A stretch of 6,675 nt of DNA from Actinomycetota bacterium (GTDB taxonomy: Bacteria; Actinomycetota; Acidimicrobiia; IMCC26256). The DNA lies in assembly GCA_009702955.1 (NCBI GenBank), contig WLHA01000066.1:1-6675 (forward strand), given 5' to 3'. This document shows positions 5,206-6,675 of the stretch, one piece after another (position 1 is the stretch's first letter; each line of letters starts with the position of its first letter). The translations under genes and the position numbers were made by a program. A model generated the notes under the pieces. It was not told the origin of the DNA, searched no databases, and worked only from the letters and a program-made list of their open reading frames with translations.

Positions 5206-6354
5206 CTAATTCCCTGCTCGCTTAAAGACCTGCTCCGTAGCGTCACGGTAGGCCAGGATGTGGTTGGCAGTTGCCCGCTCCCAAGTAAATATTGAGGCCC
5301 GCTCCGGCCCTGCTACGCGAAGTTGGTCTGCCACTGTTTGGTCGTCTAGTAAACCAGCGATCGCTGCGGCTAATTCTCTTGGTGTCGCTGGGGGAGTCAA
5401 GCGCGCAGCATCCCCGCATACCTCCGCCATAGCGGATCCTGTGGTGGTTACAACTGGGGCGCCAGAGGCGAGTGCCTCGAGAGCTGGTAATCCAAATCCC
5501 TCCTCCAATGACGGATAGGCGACCACCGATGCTCTGCGTAAGAACGGTGCGAGTACCTCCGCAGGGAGATAACCGGGCCTAAGAATCCTTGTTGTGTATC
5601 CACTGCGTGCGACAGAGTCGCGCACTTCCTTAGCGCCCCAACCGTCAGACCCCGCTACTACCAAACGTAGGTCTGGATAGTCATCAGCAATCTGCGCGAA
5701 GGCCTCGACTAGCGAAGGTATGTCCTTGCGCGGCTCAAGGGTCCCGACAAATGCTACGTAAGGCGGATGAATGCCATTATGCGCGAGAAGACTGAGATCA
5801 GCCTCGATCTCTTCGGGCCGGTTAAGAGGTCGAAAGCGTGCGTGGTCGACGCCATGCGAAGCGACATGGATCGGAATACTCGGATCGAGTACTGCAGTGA
5901 GTCGGTCCTTCGTGTGCTGGCTAACGCAGATTAGTGCAGATGCATTTCTTGCAGAGCGGCGGATCATTCGTCGAAAAAATAAGACCTTTTGTCTCTCGTG
6001 CCACTCGGGGTGATCAAAGAATGTCAGATCATGAATCGTTACGACTGACGGGATATCAAGGCGTGACGGCATCGTGTAGTGAGGCCCATGCCATAGCTCT
6101 GCGTTCATACGCTTAGCGAGCTTTGGAGCTTTACTCTGCTCCCAAAGAAGACGTTGAGGCCTGCTTGTGGGTACCTCTGCGGCGACCGTTGAGTTTGGCG
6201 CGATCTCGCTCCAACGCTGCTCATCGTCGCTGCGCGCAGCTAACAGGAGATCAACCTCGGGGTGCGCATCTAGGGATCTCGCTATTTGAATTGTGTAGAC
6301 GCCCGCTCCGACAGGTCTACTTGGAACTGCCGATACATCTAGAAGCACTCTCAC
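5206..6354 (-). CDS. GT4-family (GT-B fold) glycosyltransferase, mannosyl/rhamnosyltransferase type
   Basis: This is a retaining GT4 glycosyltransferase of 382 residues when started at GTG 6354 (RVLLDVSAVP follows the initiator). Numbered from that start, it shows an N-terminal acceptor domain with the glycine loop GAGVYTI (16-22), LWHGPHYTMPS (87-97) and the TIHDLTFFDHPEW segment (106-118). ALICVSQHTKDRL (140-152), VASHGVDHARF (164-174) and the domain-linker FVGTLEPRKD (202-211) follow. The nucleotide-sugar-binding E-x7-E motif is EGFGLPALE (285-293). Enzymes of this sort add mannose, rhamnose or similar sugars from GDP-sugars to lipid-linked glycans on the cytoplasmic membrane face. A longer start at ATG 6411 would add 19 residues (MPSTHIW...) that look non-native and overlap the upstream gene by 47 bases. 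TAGACT 7 bases before the GTG supports 6354. No signal peptide or membrane helix is evident. Confidence 0.87.
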   Translation of the reverse strand: MRVLLDVSAVPSRPVGAGVYTIQIARSLDAHPEVDLLLAARSDDEQRWSEIAPNSTVAAEVPTSRPQRLLWEQSKAPKLAKRMNAELWHGPHYTMPSRLDIPSVVTIHDLTFFDHPEWHERQKVLFFRRMIRRSARNASALICVSQHTKDRLTAVLDPSIPIHVASHGVDHARFRPLNRPEEIEADLSLLAHNGIHPPYVAFVGTLEPRKDIPSLVEAFAQIADDYPDLRLVVAGSDGWGAKEVRDSVARSGYTTRILRPGYLPAEVLAPFLRRASVVAYPSLEEGFGLPALEALASGAPVVTTTGSAMAEVCGDAARLTPPATPRELAAAIAGLLDDQTVADQLRVAGPERASIFTWERATANHILAYRDATEQVFKRAGN

Positions 6355-6361
6355 ATTCTTG

Positions 6362-6367
6362 AGTCTA
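6362..6367 (-). promoter_or_regulatory. -10 hexamer TAGACT overlapping the stop codon of the upstream glycosyltransferase
   Basis: On the minus strand TAGACT is followed by 7 bases (caagaat) and then GTG 6354, the same geometry as the two promoters at the left end of the window. The first three bases of the hexamer are the TAG stop (6367-6365) of the preceding gene. The GTG has only a poor Shine-Dalgarno sequence, so an internal leaderless promoter, acting alone or in addition to read-through, is plausible. Confidence 0.45.
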
Positions 6368-6675
6368 TGGGAGCAGGCCGCGTTGGCGATCCAAATGTGA
6401 GTCGATGGCATTTTGATATGCCTTGAAGTGCGCTAATGCCGAGGCCTCCCAAGAGAACATCGCTGCTCGCTTTGGCCCGCGAGCCCGGAGCTCATCGCTA
6501 AACGTGTTATCGGTCAGGATGTCGAGTATTGCTTTACTCCATGCAGCTGGATGATCCGGTGGCACAAGAATCCCGGCACCCGCTACTACCTCCGGAAGGC
6601 TCGTTGCATCGGAGGCGATTAGCGGAGACCCGTGAGCGAGTGCCTCAAGTGCTGGGAGTCCGAAGCCCTCCGATC
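6365..6675 (-). CDS. GT4-family glycosyltransferase, C-terminal 102 residues (cut by right edge)
   Basis: The leftward frame enters from the right edge and ends with TAG at 6367-6365. The readable 102 residues begin SEGFGLPALEALAHGSP, the E-x7-E nucleotide-sugar-binding motif of GT4 enzymes. SLPEVVAGAGILVPP follows, then a C-terminal helical part with ELRARGPKRAAMFSWEAS. Only the C-terminal half of the GT-B fold is present; the start lies beyond the window. A GTG inside this stretch (6565) is not a real start, because the motif upstream of it is in frame and well conserved. The sequence is plainly similar to the end of the next transferase, suggesting tandem paralogues. It is probably the first of two consecutive sugar transfers in one glycan pathway, followed by rmd. 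The donor and acceptor sugars are unknown. Confidence 0.88.
   Translation of the reverse strand, partial: SEGFGLPALEALAHGSPLIASDATSLPEVVAGAGILVPPDHPAAWSKAILDILTDNTFSDELRARGPKRAAMFSWEASALAHFKAYQNAIDSHLDRQRGLLP

Noticed and set aside
6355..6411. 19-residue N-terminal extension of the complete glycosyltransferase from ATG 6411
   Set aside because: It overlaps the upstream transferase by 47 bases and lacks homology-like character before RVLLDVSAVP. The GTG at 6354 has a better-placed -10 element and gives the usual family start.
6365..6565. Separate small 66-residue gene starting at GTG 6565
   Set aside because: The same frame continues open to the window edge and encodes the conserved EGFGLPALE motif upstream, so it is the tail of a glycosyltransferase.

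Overview
The window looks like a chromosomal segment of an actinobacterium. An Acidimicrobiia-like lineage of moderate GC is my best guess, but the sequence alone does not prove it. The evidence is the paired FadE-type acyl-CoA dehydrogenases of the kind common in actinobacteria, short conserved-hypothetical genes, frequent GTG starts, and several starts with no Shine-Dalgarno sequence that sit 7-8 bases downstream of a TANNNT hexamer. That last arrangement is the hallmark of actinobacterial leaderless transcripts. I see no mobile element, tRNA, rRNA or CRISPR array.

Left part (1-2594). A leftward gene cut by the window edge, probably an MBL-fold hydrolase, diverges from a rightward two-gene operon across a 116-base promoter region. 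The operon encodes an acyl-CoA dehydrogenase alpha-like chain (222-1409) and a beta-like chain (1425-2555). Their residue pattern fits the alpha2beta2 FadE dehydrogenases known from mycobacterial steroid side-chain degradation: one chain keeps a helix-G glutamate and the other has lost every candidate base. A perfect 10-bp hairpin follows the operon.

Middle part (2606-4310). Three rightward genes follow. The first is a single-pass membrane protein with an acidic cytoplasmic region and a possible internal repeat. The second is a 74-residue conserved-looking small protein with a leaderless-type promoter. The third is an alpha/beta-hydrolase-fold protein whose nucleophile-elbow serine is glycine. 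Its last 26 bases overlap the end of a leftward gene.

Right part (4285-6675, all leftward). This is the end of a glycan-biosynthesis cluster, in transcription order: the C-terminal part of a GT4 glycosyltransferase, a second complete GT4 glycosyltransferase, and an Rmd-type GDP-6-deoxy-4-keto-D-mannose reductase. Together they suggest a D-rhamnose-containing (or related 6-deoxyhexose) surface polysaccharide, with Rmd making the sugar nucleotide and the transferases using it or GDP-mannose. A likely internal leaderless promoter overlaps the stop codon of the first transferase gene.

No stretch longer than 300 bases lacks a gene. I see no clearly new system. The best leads are the degenerate hydrolase, the split-function dehydrogenase pair, the leaderless promoters with fixed spacing, and the rhamnose-type cluster running off the right edge.
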